This document shows, one piece after another, positions 1-6,484 of a DNA stretch of 9,440 nucleotides (position 1 is the stretch's first letter; each line of letters starts with the position of its first letter). A program made the translations under genes and the position numbers. Under the pieces are notes generated by a model, which ran no database searches, had not been told where the DNA came from, and saw nothing but the letters and a program-made list of their open reading frames with translations. Origin of the DNA: Desulfotomaculaceae bacterium (GTDB lineage: Bacteria > Bacillota > Desulfotomaculia > Desulfotomaculales > Pelotomaculaceae); NCBI GenBank assembly GCA_028704035.1, contig JAQVLS010000053.1, forward strand, positions 1-9,440. Direction: 5' to 3'.

Positions 1-2
1 GC

Positions 3-122
3 TTTTACGGCGGTGAGAAAGCTGAAACACATTCAGTGGTAATGAGGGCTAAAACCTGCACCGTACGCTTTGTGAGGGCAATTCATAGGCTGGACCGTAA
101 ACCATACCCCTTTCTGAAATAA
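3..122 (+). CDS. possible C-terminal end of an unidentified upstream gene
   Basis: An open frame enters from the left edge and stops with TAA at 120-122, giving about 39 residues rich in basic residues (it ends RKPYPFLK). I do not recognise it. A shorter open tail in another frame stops at 40-42, so the true reading frame of the upstream gene is not certain. That some + strand gene ends here is supported by the intrinsic terminator at 174-206, which lies about 50 bases past the stop and has its T-run on the + strand side. No function is proposed. Confidence 0.3.
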   Translation, partial: FYGGEKAETHSVVMRAKTCTVRFVRAIHRLDRKPYPFLK

Positions 123-173
123 TCCGCTTAGTTGCACCATGATAGAATTTCAATAGGTTTTCTCTGCAGTCCG

Positions 174-206
174 GCGGCAGGTGATCTTTTACCCGCCGCA
201 TTTTTT
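174..206 (+). terminator. intrinsic terminator of the upstream gene
   Basis: The arm GCGGC (174-178) pairs with GCCGC (195-199). After one A/C mismatch, GGT (180-182) pairs with ACC (191-193). A run of six T follows at 201-206. The orientation fits termination of a + strand gene ending near position 42 or 122. Confidence 0.75.
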
Positions 207-216
207 AGATTATAAT
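188..216 (+). promoter_or_regulatory. sigma-A type promoter of the fetA operon
   Basis: A perfect -10 TATAAT lies at 211-216. A -35-like TTTACC (four of six consensus bases) lies at 188-193, with a 17-base spacer. The -35 element falls inside the descending arm of the terminator at 174-206, so the two signals overlap. The expected transcript start is near 223, giving a leader of roughly 45 bases before the TTG start of fetA at 269. Confidence 0.6.
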
Positions 217-254
217 TTAAAAATACTTGGAAAAGCAAATAACTATTCTCCCAC

Positions 255-260
255 GGGAGG
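255..260 (+). promoter_or_regulatory. ribosome binding site that sets the fetA start
   Basis: GGGAGG lies eight bases before the TTG at 269. The more upstream in-frame TTG at 227 has no such site and would sit only about ten bases after the -10 box. The start at 269 is therefore preferred. Confidence 0.75.
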
Positions 261-268
261 GAAAACTC

Positions 269-928
269 TTGCCAGAGTTTTTTAAATTCGACCAGATCGA
301 ATATCACATTGGTGCTGCAGGCCGTACTGTGAAAGTGTCGTCTGACCTGGAAGAAGGCTCAATACTGGTAATTAAAGGACCGTCGGGGGCGGGAAAAACC
401 ACCCTGCTGAGGATCTTGGCGCGGCTGTCGGAATGCGATAAAGGCCAGGTCTTTTTGCAGGGACACAACTGGCTCTCCTATTCTCCCCAGCTCTGGCGCA
501 GTAAAATCAACTATTTAGCCCAGAAACCAGCCGTTTTCAACGGGACAGTGCTGGACAATCTAAAAAAACCCTTTGCGCTAAAAATAAAAAAAGATATGTT
601 TAATCTCGATGAAGCGATAGACGGATTAAGAGAATTATCTTTAAACGAGAATTTAATACACCAGGACGCCCATACTCTTTCCGGCGGTGAAACGGCAAGG
701 ATAACGCTGCTACGATCTATCCTTTTCAAGCCGAATATTTTATTGCTGGATGAGCCCTTTGCATTCCTGGATGATAATTCCGCCAGGTCGGTAATGGAGT
801 TTTTAAAGAGATGGTTGGTAAACAAAACCGGACACGGTATCGTTATGGTAACCCATAATGACATATATAAAGATATATCTGGTATTGAAACTCAAGAGAT
901 CGAACTGTCTGAGCCGGGGGTGAATTAA
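269..928 (+). CDS. fetA: FetA/YbbL-type ABC transporter ATP-binding protein
   Basis: This is the cytoplasmic ATPase subunit of a two-component ABC exporter. In Escherichia coli, FetAB (YbbLM) is implicated in iron export and resistance to oxidative stress; the same role here is inference. From the TTG at 269 the protein has 219 residues, close to the usual size of about 225. Visible motifs are Walker A GPSGAGKT (37-44), Q-loop glutamine in YLAQKP (Q85), signature LSGGE (137-141), Walker B ILLLDE (157-162) and switch histidine in VTHND (H196). The stop codon directly abuts the TTG start of the membrane partner, so the two are probably translationally coupled. Identity rests mainly on pairing with the FetB-type permease, since the ATPase alone could serve many ABC systems. 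Confidence 0.9.
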   Translation: MPEFFKFDQIEYHIGAAGRTVKVSSDLEEGSILVIKGPSGAGKTTLLRILARLSECDKGQVFLQGHNWLSYSPQLWRSKINYLAQKPAVFNGTVLDNLKKPFALKIKKDMFNLDEAIDGLRELSLNENLIHQDAHTLSGGETARITLLRSILFKPNILLLDEPFAFLDDNSARSVMEFLKRWLVNKTGHGIVMVTHNDIYKDISGIETQEIELSEPGVN

Positions 929-1726
929 TTGGACGCGGGAGTAATACCAATATCCAATACTCAGCTCGCTCTGAGTGTTATTTTAGTTTTGATCGCGGGC
1001 GTTATTTCCGCAGCCCTCAGGCTCGAACTGCTTAAACCATTGTTATGGGGCACTGTCAGGACTTATCTTCAACTGACGCTGATCGGTTATGCCCTTACAT
1101 ATATCTTCAATATTAACAACCTTATACTTATTATAGTGATAATCAGCCTGATGTGCCTGGTGGCATCGAGAACAGCCGTGCGGGGGGCACCCTGTGCCGG
1201 CAGATACTCTATGTTCCTTGGTTTTTTCTCTCTTTGGACCAGCACTTTTCTTGTGGGGACAATAGTTATGGTGCTGATTATATCGCCTGAGCCCTGGTAC
1301 TCGGCAAGAATAGCCATTCCTATTTTCGGCATGATTCTGGGCAACTCAATGAACGGCATCGCCCTTTCACTGGAACGCTTGTTTTCAGAGGTGAAGTCAA
1401 AAATATCTGAAATTGAAACCTTGCTAAGTTTCGGCGCCTCACCGTGGGAGTCTGTCAGAGACTGTGTCAAGGAGGCCCTGCGGGCGGGTATGACCCCGAC
1501 AATAAACTCGCTCATGGTTGTAGGGCTGGTCAGTCTGCCGGGTATGATGACCGGGCAGATCCTGGCTGGAGCGGACCCGCAGCAAGCCGTCCGCTACCAG
1601 ATCGTTGTTATGCTGATGATAGCTGCAGCGGTGGCCATCGGTTGCATCATGCTGGTCTTATTGTATTACAAAAAGCTATTTACTAAAGAAGACGCAATAG
1701 CGCATTATGTTTTAAACCATGAATAA
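929..1726 (+). CDS. fetB: FetB/YbbM-type (UPF0014) ABC transporter permease
   Basis: This is the membrane subunit that pairs with the preceding ATPase in a putative iron exporter. The 265-residue product has about seven hydrophobic segments (near 12-30, 43-60, 64-80, 95-118, 128-147, 195-213 and 222-247). It carries the family's characteristic segment IPIFGMILGNSMNGIAL (130-146). A cytoplasmic stretch around 165-190 (SFGASPWESV and following) is likely the coupling helix that meets the ATPase. A SLPGMMTGQILAG segment (202-214), also typical of the family, follows. The TTG start at 929 is preceded by GGGGGTGA within the end of fetA, and no ATG occurs in frame until deep inside the protein. The predicted location is the cytoplasmic membrane. 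The substrate is inferred from the family, not shown by the sequence. Confidence 0.9.
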   Translation: MDAGVIPISNTQLALSVILVLIAGVISAALRLELLKPLLWGTVRTYLQLTLIGYALTYIFNINNLILIIVIISLMCLVASRTAVRGAPCAGRYSMFLGFFSLWTSTFLVGTIVMVLIISPEPWYSARIAIPIFGMILGNSMNGIALSLERLFSEVKSKISEIETLLSFGASPWESVRDCVKEALRAGMTPTINSLMVVGLVSLPGMMTGQILAGADPQQAVRYQIVVMLMIAAAVAIGCIMLVLLYYKKLFTKEDAIAHYVLNHE

Positions 1727-1810
1727 CAGCAGCTGATAAAATCCGGTTGCCCAATAAACGGGTATATGATAATTTAATACTAAATCTCACGAGTAAAAGT
1801 CTTTGACAGG

Positions 1811-1816
1811 AAGGAG
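1811..1816 (+). promoter_or_regulatory. ribosome binding site of the acidic hypothetical gene
   Basis: AAGGAG lies eight bases before the TTG at 1825 and five before the TTG at 1822. The better spacing favours 1825, although either could be used. Confidence 0.65.
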
Positions 1817-1824
1817 CTTTTTTG

Positions 1825-2601
1825 TTGGATTACTCATTAGTAAGCAATCATATTGCGTTTGATATTGATGAAATATTGGAAATGATTGAAGAATACATTG
1901 AAGAATACTTATTACTGGAACACTATTTTGAAGATCAGCTTATCGAGTCCAGTATTATATACCTGGAAGATATTGAGGTTGAGTATGATCCTGGAGATAC
2001 AGGCAGGTACTTTAAGCAGAAATATATTCAGAATGAAACAAATGACCAGGAGTTTTCCAGCTTTTTAAGAAACAGCTTTGCCACCAGTTTTTTTATTAAC
2101 GACTCGCTCGAAATAGAAATACAAAATGGTCGTGTAGTCTGCCTGCTCGGAAACAGGGGGGAATTAATTCTCCGGACAGGACTGGACAGCTTTGTTTTTT
2201 CGCCTCTGTTTAAACTGTCAATAGAACCTGATCAGGCACAGATATTGCTAAACGCCGTTATTTCGGCTTATAAGATGAACTACGAAAACGTGTCGCCTGA
2301 AAACATTGAGTCATACTCCATGTTTTCGGGTGTTTGCCTGATGGCGCTGGCCAAAATAAATGAACTGCCCACCACCGGCTATGAGCTTAACCTTTCACAT
2401 GATGAAATGCTGCTTTTCGGCCTGGCCCTGAATCTAGCCGGCGAAAATGCGGACAAGGAAACCCTGACGATAACGCGGTCGATCATAAAACAGATCAAAA
2501 AATACTTCCCGGAAATTGAGCACATTTCGCCTGAAAGCTTTGAAACAACGCCAAGAATGGGTAAAATCCTGGATTTTAAAAGGCCTGACAATCAAAAGTA
2601 A
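1825..2601 (+). CDS. hypothetical acidic protein, unrecognised family
   Basis: I do not recognise this 258-residue protein. Residues 10-60 are strongly acidic (about 18 Asp or Glu in 50), with an alternating Glu, Ile, Tyr and Leu pattern that suggests a helix (IEEYIEEYLL at 21-30). The middle part (about 95-130) looks beta-rich, with short alternating strands (VVCLLGNRGELILRTGL). The C-terminal half (about 133-232) looks helical. There is no signal peptide, membrane segment or cysteine motif, so it is probably cytosolic. Starts at TTG 1822 and 1825 are both possible; 1825 has better spacing. It lies 95 bases after fetB and only 21 bases before the oxidoreductase start, so co-transcription with the latter is likely. 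Codon use and coding continuity look real. No function can be assigned. Confidence 0.85.
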   Translation: MDYSLVSNHIAFDIDEILEMIEEYIEEYLLLEHYFEDQLIESSIIYLEDIEVEYDPGDTGRYFKQKYIQNETNDQEFSSFLRNSFATSFFINDSLEIEIQNGRVVCLLGNRGELILRTGLDSFVFSPLFKLSIEPDQAQILLNAVISAYKMNYENVSPENIESYSMFSGVCLMALAKINELPTTGYELNLSHDEMLLFGLALNLAGENADKETLTITRSIIKQIKKYFPEIEHISPESFETTPRMGKILDFKRPDNQK

Positions 2602-2609
2602 ATCAATGT

Positions 2610-2616
2610 GGGGGGG
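2610..2616 (+). promoter_or_regulatory. G-rich ribosome binding site that sets the oxidoreductase start
   Basis: A run of seven G lies six bases before the ATG at 2623. An in-frame GTG at 2608 overlaps this run and so would use up the binding site. The ATG is therefore the likely start. Confidence 0.7.
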
Positions 2617-2622
2617 ATAAAG

Positions 2623-3729
2623 ATGTCTCTACTGAATACTCCCGTTAAGATTAAAAATGTGGAGATCAAAAACAGGCTCCTGCGTTCCGCAACTGTCGAA
2701 AGCAAGGCTGATATTGACGGTTTCGTTACCGATGACCTCCTGGAGCTTTACTACCATTTAGCAGCGGGAGGGACAGGTATTCTGATAACCGGGGCTGCCG
2801 CTGTTGAACCTGCGGGGAAAGGCTTTGCGCAGCAGATATGTGTGTTTAATGACAATTTTTTACCCGGTTTAAAAAAGCTGGCTGACATAGTGCACAAATA
2901 CGGCAACGGCTGCAAGTGCGCAGTGCAGATTTTTCACCAGGGCACAGCCGGGTATGGCCTTTCTTATGGCGCTTCCGACAGGAAATTCAGCCTTAAAGAC
3001 GTCAAGCCGGAGGACATAAACGCAACAGTGAAAGCTTTCGGCCTGGCCGCCCGCAGGGTGAAAGACGCCGGCTTTGATGCGGTAGCAGTGCATGGTGCGC
3101 ACGGTTACCTTCTTAACCAGTTCCTTTGCCCGGCCGCTAACAACCGCGTTGATGAATGGGGTGGACGTCTGGAAAACAGGATGCGTTTTACCCTGGAGGT
3201 ATACTCCGCCATACGCGATCAGGTCGGTGACGATTTCCCGGTATTATGGAAAATGAACACTTCTGATTATATAGATGGCGGAAACGAGATTAAACAATAT
3301 GCCAGGGTGGCTGGAACACTGGCGAAAATGGGTGTGGACCTGATTGAATTGAGTGGCGGTGTGGAAAAGCAGGTAAAATTGCGCACCAGGCTCAGTAAGG
3401 AAGCAGGAGAGGATGAAGCATATTTCTACTGGGCTATCGACGCCATGAAGGAAGCTGTTGCAGGGACAAAAACCGCACTGGCGGTTACCGGCGGTATCCG
3501 CTCGCTGCAGGCGATGGAGAGACTGCTGAAAAAGGGAGTCGAATTTATTGGTCTCAGCCGCCCTTTAATCTGCGAACCGGACCTGCCCAACCGGTTGCTG
3601 AACAGCCCCGATAAAAGGCAGTCAAAATGCACTTCATGCAATAAATGTCTTTTTCATATTACCAGGCAGCCTTTGAAATGCCTCGAGTTCGATCCTTTCC
3701 GCAGTGTGCTGGCCAGTGTTATCGGGTAA
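2623..3729 (+). CDS. NADH:flavin oxidoreductase of the old yellow enzyme family, with Fe-S cysteine motif
   Basis: This is a 368-residue TIM-barrel FMN enzyme of the old yellow enzyme / 2,4-dienoyl-CoA reductase class, expected to reduce activated C=C bonds; the substrate is unknown. It shows an N-terminal barrel start (KNRLLRSATVES, 16-27), AVQIFHQG (100-107) and the hallmark HGAHGYLLNQFLCPAANNR (157-175) followed by WGGRLENRMRF (179-189). A late-barrel phosphate-binding segment (TGGIRS, 289-294; GLSRPLICEPDLP, 310-322) follows. Near the end is a cysteine set C336, C339, C342, C353 (spacing 2, 2, 10), which resembles the [4Fe-4S] motif of trimethylamine dehydrogenase and dienoyl-CoA reductase. 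The protein ends 15 residues later, so the FAD/NAD domain of those larger enzymes is absent. It follows the hypothetical gene by 21 bases. Confidence 0.9.
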   Translation: MSLLNTPVKIKNVEIKNRLLRSATVESKADIDGFVTDDLLELYYHLAAGGTGILITGAAAVEPAGKGFAQQICVFNDNFLPGLKKLADIVHKYGNGCKCAVQIFHQGTAGYGLSYGASDRKFSLKDVKPEDINATVKAFGLAARRVKDAGFDAVAVHGAHGYLLNQFLCPAANNRVDEWGGRLENRMRFTLEVYSAIRDQVGDDFPVLWKMNTSDYIDGGNEIKQYARVAGTLAKMGVDLIELSGGVEKQVKLRTRLSKEAGEDEAYFYWAIDAMKEAVAGTKTALAVTGGIRSLQAMERLLKKGVEFIGLSRPLICEPDLPNRLLNSPDKRQSKCTSCNKCLFHITRQPLKCLEFDPFRSVLASVIG

Positions 3730-3771
3730 AATTTTACGCTAAAATACAATAAAACTGCAGGATTATTCTTT

Positions 3772-3780
3772 AGAAGGTGA
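3772..3780 (+). promoter_or_regulatory. ribosome binding site that sets the GNAT gene start
   Basis: AGAAGGTGA matches the 16S rRNA anti-Shine-Dalgarno complement well and lies five bases before the TTG at 3786. The in-frame GTG at 3777 lies inside this site and is unlikely to be the start. Confidence 0.7.
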
Positions 3781-3785
3781 ACGGC

Positions 3786-4181
3786 TTGGAACGAAGTATA
3801 ATTAAAGAAGGTAATTTCCTCATAATAGAAGAGAAAAACCCGATCAACAAGATCGTTCGGTTCCAGCTTAAAAATCACGATAAAATACTGGCATGCGCTG
3901 AAATAAGCAGCGCATGCGATATCTGGATTTTTAACAGGATGTATGTTTCAGAAGAAAACAGGGCAAAGGGGTATGGATCAGAGGTCTTGACAAAACTCAC
4001 AGCTTACCTGGACCGAAAAAAAATGGATTTATACGCCTATATATATTCAACCGGCAGCCTTAGAGAAAAACAGCTTGACGCATGGTACAGAAGGCACGGT
4101 TTTGAAGACGACGCTGAAAAAGGTTATCCTCTGGCCAGGTACGCCGCAGATCGCAAACCCAATTTCCAGATTGAGGAATAA
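3786..4181 (+). CDS. GNAT-family N-acetyltransferase
   Basis: This is a small (131 residues) cytosolic acyl-CoA-dependent acetyltransferase of the Gcn5-related family; its acceptor substrate cannot be told. The evidence is the acetyl-CoA pyrophosphate-binding motif A, IFNRMYVSEENRAKGYGSEV (48-67), containing the R/Q-x-x-G-x-G core RAKGYG (59-64). It is followed by a motif B-like AWYRRHGFE (99-107). The family's usual length is 140-180, so this is a compact member with a short N-terminal beta region. The start is TTG at 3786. The gene ends with three consecutive in-frame stops, TAA TAG TAG (4179-4187). It sits 56 bases after the oxidoreductase and 42 before topB with no terminator between, so it is probably part of the same transcript. 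A perfect 10-base inverted repeat lies within it (3891-3917). Confidence 0.85.
   Translation: MERSIIKEGNFLIIEEKNPINKIVRFQLKNHDKILACAEISSACDIWIFNRMYVSEENRAKGYGSEVLTKLTAYLDRKKMDLYAYIYSTGSLREKQLDAWYRRHGFEDDAEKGYPLARYAADRKPNFQIEE
3891..3917. repeat. perfect 10-base inverted repeat inside the GNAT gene
   Basis: GCATGCGCTG (3891-3900) and CAGCGCATGC (3908-3917) are exact reverse complements separated by seven bases. There is no T-run, so it is not an intrinsic terminator. It would form a stable mRNA hairpin within codons of the acetyltransferase, or could be a protein-binding site. Confidence 0.8.
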
Positions 4182-4210
4182 TAGTAGATAGAATTTTACC
4201 TTTTCAGAAT

Positions 4211-4216
4211 AGGAGG
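4211..4216 (+). promoter_or_regulatory. ribosome binding site of topB
   Basis: A perfect AGGAGG lies seven bases before the ATG at 4224, in the 42-base gap after the GNAT gene. Confidence 0.8.
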
Positions 4217-4223
4217 GTTTTCA

Positions 4224-6305
4224 ATGAAAGCTCTTGTGCTGGCGGAAAAGCCCAGTGTGGGCAGGGAAATAGCCAGGGTTTTAAAATGCGGCATGAAAAA
4301 CAAGGGGTATATAGAGGGGCCTCAATTTGTTGTGACGTGGTCACTGGGTCACCTGGTCACACTGGCTGAACCAGATGATTACGATAAAAAATACAAGGAG
4401 TGGCGCCTGGAGGATTTACCCATGCTGCCGCCCAGTATGAAATTAAAAGTTATTAGACAGACGTCCCATCAATTCCAGGTTGTCAGGAATTTAATGAAGC
4501 GGGACGATATCAAAGAGCTGATTATTGCCACGGACGCAGGACGAGAGGGTGAGTTGGTGGCCCGATGGATCATGGTCCTGGCAAACTGGAAAAAACCGTT
4601 CAGGCGCCTCTGGATCTCCTCACAAACCGACGACGCTATCAGGGAGGGGTTTGCCCAACTGAAGGCCGGCGTCTCTTATAACAACCTGTATGACGCCGCC
4701 GTATGCAGGGCGGAAGCTGACTGGCTGATTGGGCTCAATGTTACCAGGGCCTTAACTTGCAAGTTCAATGCCCAGTTAAACGCCGGCCGGGTGCAGACAC
4801 CCACCCTGGCTATGATTGTAAACAGGGAAGCTGAAATTAATCATTTTGTACCGGTTGATTACTGGACAATCCGGGTTGACTTTGGGGACTACTACGGCGA
4901 CTGGCGCAACAAAACCGGCAACGGCCGGATCTTTAATTACGTTCAGGCGGAAGAAACGGCCGCTAAAATTAAAGGCCACCAGGGAATGGTGAAAGAAATC
5001 CATACTGCCAGCAAAAGCGAGGGGGCGCCCCTGGCTTACGACCTGACTGAGCTGCAGAGGGACGCCAATAAACGGTATGGGTTTTCGGCCCATAAAACCC
5101 TGTCTGTCTTACAGGACTTATATGAACGGCACAAGCTGGTCACCTACCCGCGTACAGACTCCCGTTATATCACCACGGATATTGTGCCCACCCTCACGGC
5201 CAGGCTGAAAAACATCTCTGTGGCGCCGTACGCAGCGCTGGTAAAAACCCTTTTACAGAAACCTCTAAACCCGACGAAACGTTTTGTTGATAACAATAAA
5301 GTCACTGATCACCATGCCATCATCCCCACCGAACAGCCCCTTCGTTTGTCATCATTGAGAGAAGAAGAAAGAAAACTGTATGACTTGATTGTCAGACGGT
5401 TTATCGCTATCTTATATCCTCCTTACCGCTATGACCAGACAACTATAATTACTGCCATCAACGGCGAAAATTTTCATTCCCGGGGCAAAGTGGTAAAAGA
5501 CAAAGGCTGGCGGGTTGTAACCTCCAATACCGCGGAAAAGGACAGGGCAGAGGAAGAAACGCTGCCGGAGCAGACCCTGAACCAGCAAAAAAAAGGCGAT
5601 ATCAAACAGGTTAAAAACTATAAAATTAACAAGTCAAAAACCAGGCCGCCGTCACGTTATACGGAAGCCACCCTGTTGACAGCCATGGAAAGTCCGGGCA
5701 AGTTTATTGAAGACGAGGAACTACGCGAGTCCATGAAGGGCAGCGGCCTTGGGACACCGGCCACCCGGGCCGAAATCATTGAAAAGCTGCTCAATACCAG
5801 TTATATCGAGCGCCATGGGAAAGAACTGGTCCCCACATCAAAAGGGATCCAGTTAATCGGCCTGGTTGCCCCGACCCTGAAAACACCGGAATTAACAGCG
5901 CAGTGGGAGCAGAGGCTGTCCGACATCGCCAGGGGAAAGGGAGGCAAAAAAGAATTTATGTCTGATATCCGCAATAATACCATAGAACTGGTAAAAGGTG
6001 TTATCGCCGACACAGCCGTTTATAAAGCCGATAATATAACTAAAACAAAATGCCCGGTCTGCGGTAAATACATGCTACTGATAAACGGGAAAAGAGGGAA
6101 AATGCTTTCTTGTCAGGACAGGGCCTGCGGGTACAGGCAGCCGGAGAAACAGGATGATTTCGGTTACCGGAGTACCAAAGGGAGCAGCAGGATGAATCAA
6201 CAGCTAATTGCCCGTTACAGCCAGCAGGAATCTATCGGCAGTAATGTGGGGGAACTACTGAAAGCCGCGATGGCCAAAGAAAACATTGATAAAGATAAAG
6301 AATAA
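4224..6305 (+). CDS. topB: DNA topoisomerase III (type IA)
   Basis: This 693-residue type IA topoisomerase cuts and passes single DNA strands to decatenate or relax DNA. The N-terminal TOPRIM domain has the catalytic Glu in LAEKPSVG (E8) and TDAGREGE (103-110), with D104 and E108; Gly stands where E. coli has the second Asp, as is usual in Gram-positive TopB. ADWLIGLNVTRALT (165-178) and NAGRVQTPTLAMI (186-198) are classic family segments. The active-site tyrosine is Y308 in VTYPRTDSRYI (306-316). SGLGTPATRAEIIEKL (507-522) is the conserved late motif. A single C4 zinc ribbon (C610, C613, C630, C635) is near the C-terminus. The length fits the 650-730 norm and no break is seen. A perfect AGGAGG precedes the ATG. 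It is the last gene of the operon, with tandem stops TAA TGA and a terminator 36 bases on. Confidence 0.97.
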   Translation: MKALVLAEKPSVGREIARVLKCGMKNKGYIEGPQFVVTWSLGHLVTLAEPDDYDKKYKEWRLEDLPMLPPSMKLKVIRQTSHQFQVVRNLMKRDDIKELIIATDAGREGELVARWIMVLANWKKPFRRLWISSQTDDAIREGFAQLKAGVSYNNLYDAAVCRAEADWLIGLNVTRALTCKFNAQLNAGRVQTPTLAMIVNREAEINHFVPVDYWTIRVDFGDYYGDWRNKTGNGRIFNYVQAEETAAKIKGHQGMVKEIHTASKSEGAPLAYDLTELQRDANKRYGFSAHKTLSVLQDLYERHKLVTYPRTDSRYITTDIVPTLTARLKNISVAPYAALVKTLLQKPLNPTKRFVDNNKVTDHHAIIPTEQPLRLSSLREEERKLYDLIVRRFIAILYPPYRYDQTTIITAINGENFHSRGKVVKDKGWRVVTSNTAEKDRAEEETLPEQTLNQQKKGDIKQVKNYKINKSKTRPPSRYTEATLLTAMESPGKFIEDEELRESMKGSGLGTPATRAEIIEKLLNTSYIERHGKELVPTSKGIQLIGLVAPTLKTPELTAQWEQRLSDIARGKGGKKEFMSDIRNNTIELVKGVIADTAVYKADNITKTKCPVCGKYMLLINGKRGKMLSCQDRACGYRQPEKQDDFGYRSTKGSSRMNQQLIARYSQQESIGSNVGELLKAAMAKENIDKDKE

Positions 6306-6340
6306 TGAGCACTATCGATTATATTGGTGTCTCAAAGATA

Positions 6341-6375
6341 GTCCCTATGAAATAAAAGATAGGGGCATTTTTTTT
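6341..6375 (+). terminator. intrinsic terminator after topB
   Basis: GTCCCTAT (6341-6348) pairs with ATAGGGGC (6359-6366) through eight pairs, one of them G-T, around a ten-base loop. Eight T follow at 6368-6375. It ends the transcription unit that includes topB. Confidence 0.85.
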
Positions 6376-6472
6376 GAAAAAAATTTTGAAAAAGCAGGTA
6401 ATCCTAGTGCTATTGTCGAAAATAAAAAAATGGTGGTTTTTCTGCAATATTTTGGTAGATTAGAATGAGATG

Positions 6473-6478
6473 AGGAGG
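6473..6478 (+). promoter_or_regulatory. ribosome binding site that sets the NlpC/P60 gene start
   Basis: AGGAGG lies six bases before the TTG at 6485. The in-frame ATG at 6470 lies upstream of this site and has no purine-rich site of its own. The TTG start also gives a cleaner signal peptide. Confidence 0.8.
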
Positions 6479-6484
6479 GATGTA

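Noticed and set aside
227..268. N-terminal extension of fetA from a TTG at 227
   Set aside because: It lies about ten bases after the TATAAT box and lacks a ribosome binding site, while the TTG at 269 has GGGAGG at proper spacing and gives the normal family length.
1087..1515. 142-residue minus-strand open frame within fetB
   Set aside because: It is fully inside a well-supported gene on the other strand and has no recognisable domain, so it is a shadow frame.
1747..1773. Possible internal promoter in the fetB/hypothetical gap (TTGCCC and GATAAT, 15-base spacer)
   Set aside because: The spacer is short and both elements are weak, so I do not list it as a feature, though the 95-base gap could hold a start site.
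4326..4366. Repeated GGTCAC words early in topB
   Set aside because: They are explained by the coding sequence of the conserved TOPRIM region and have no larger structure.
6286..6468. 60-residue open frame after topB
   Set aside because: It overlaps the end of topB, runs straight through the intrinsic terminator at 6341-6375, has no ribosome binding site and resembles nothing known.
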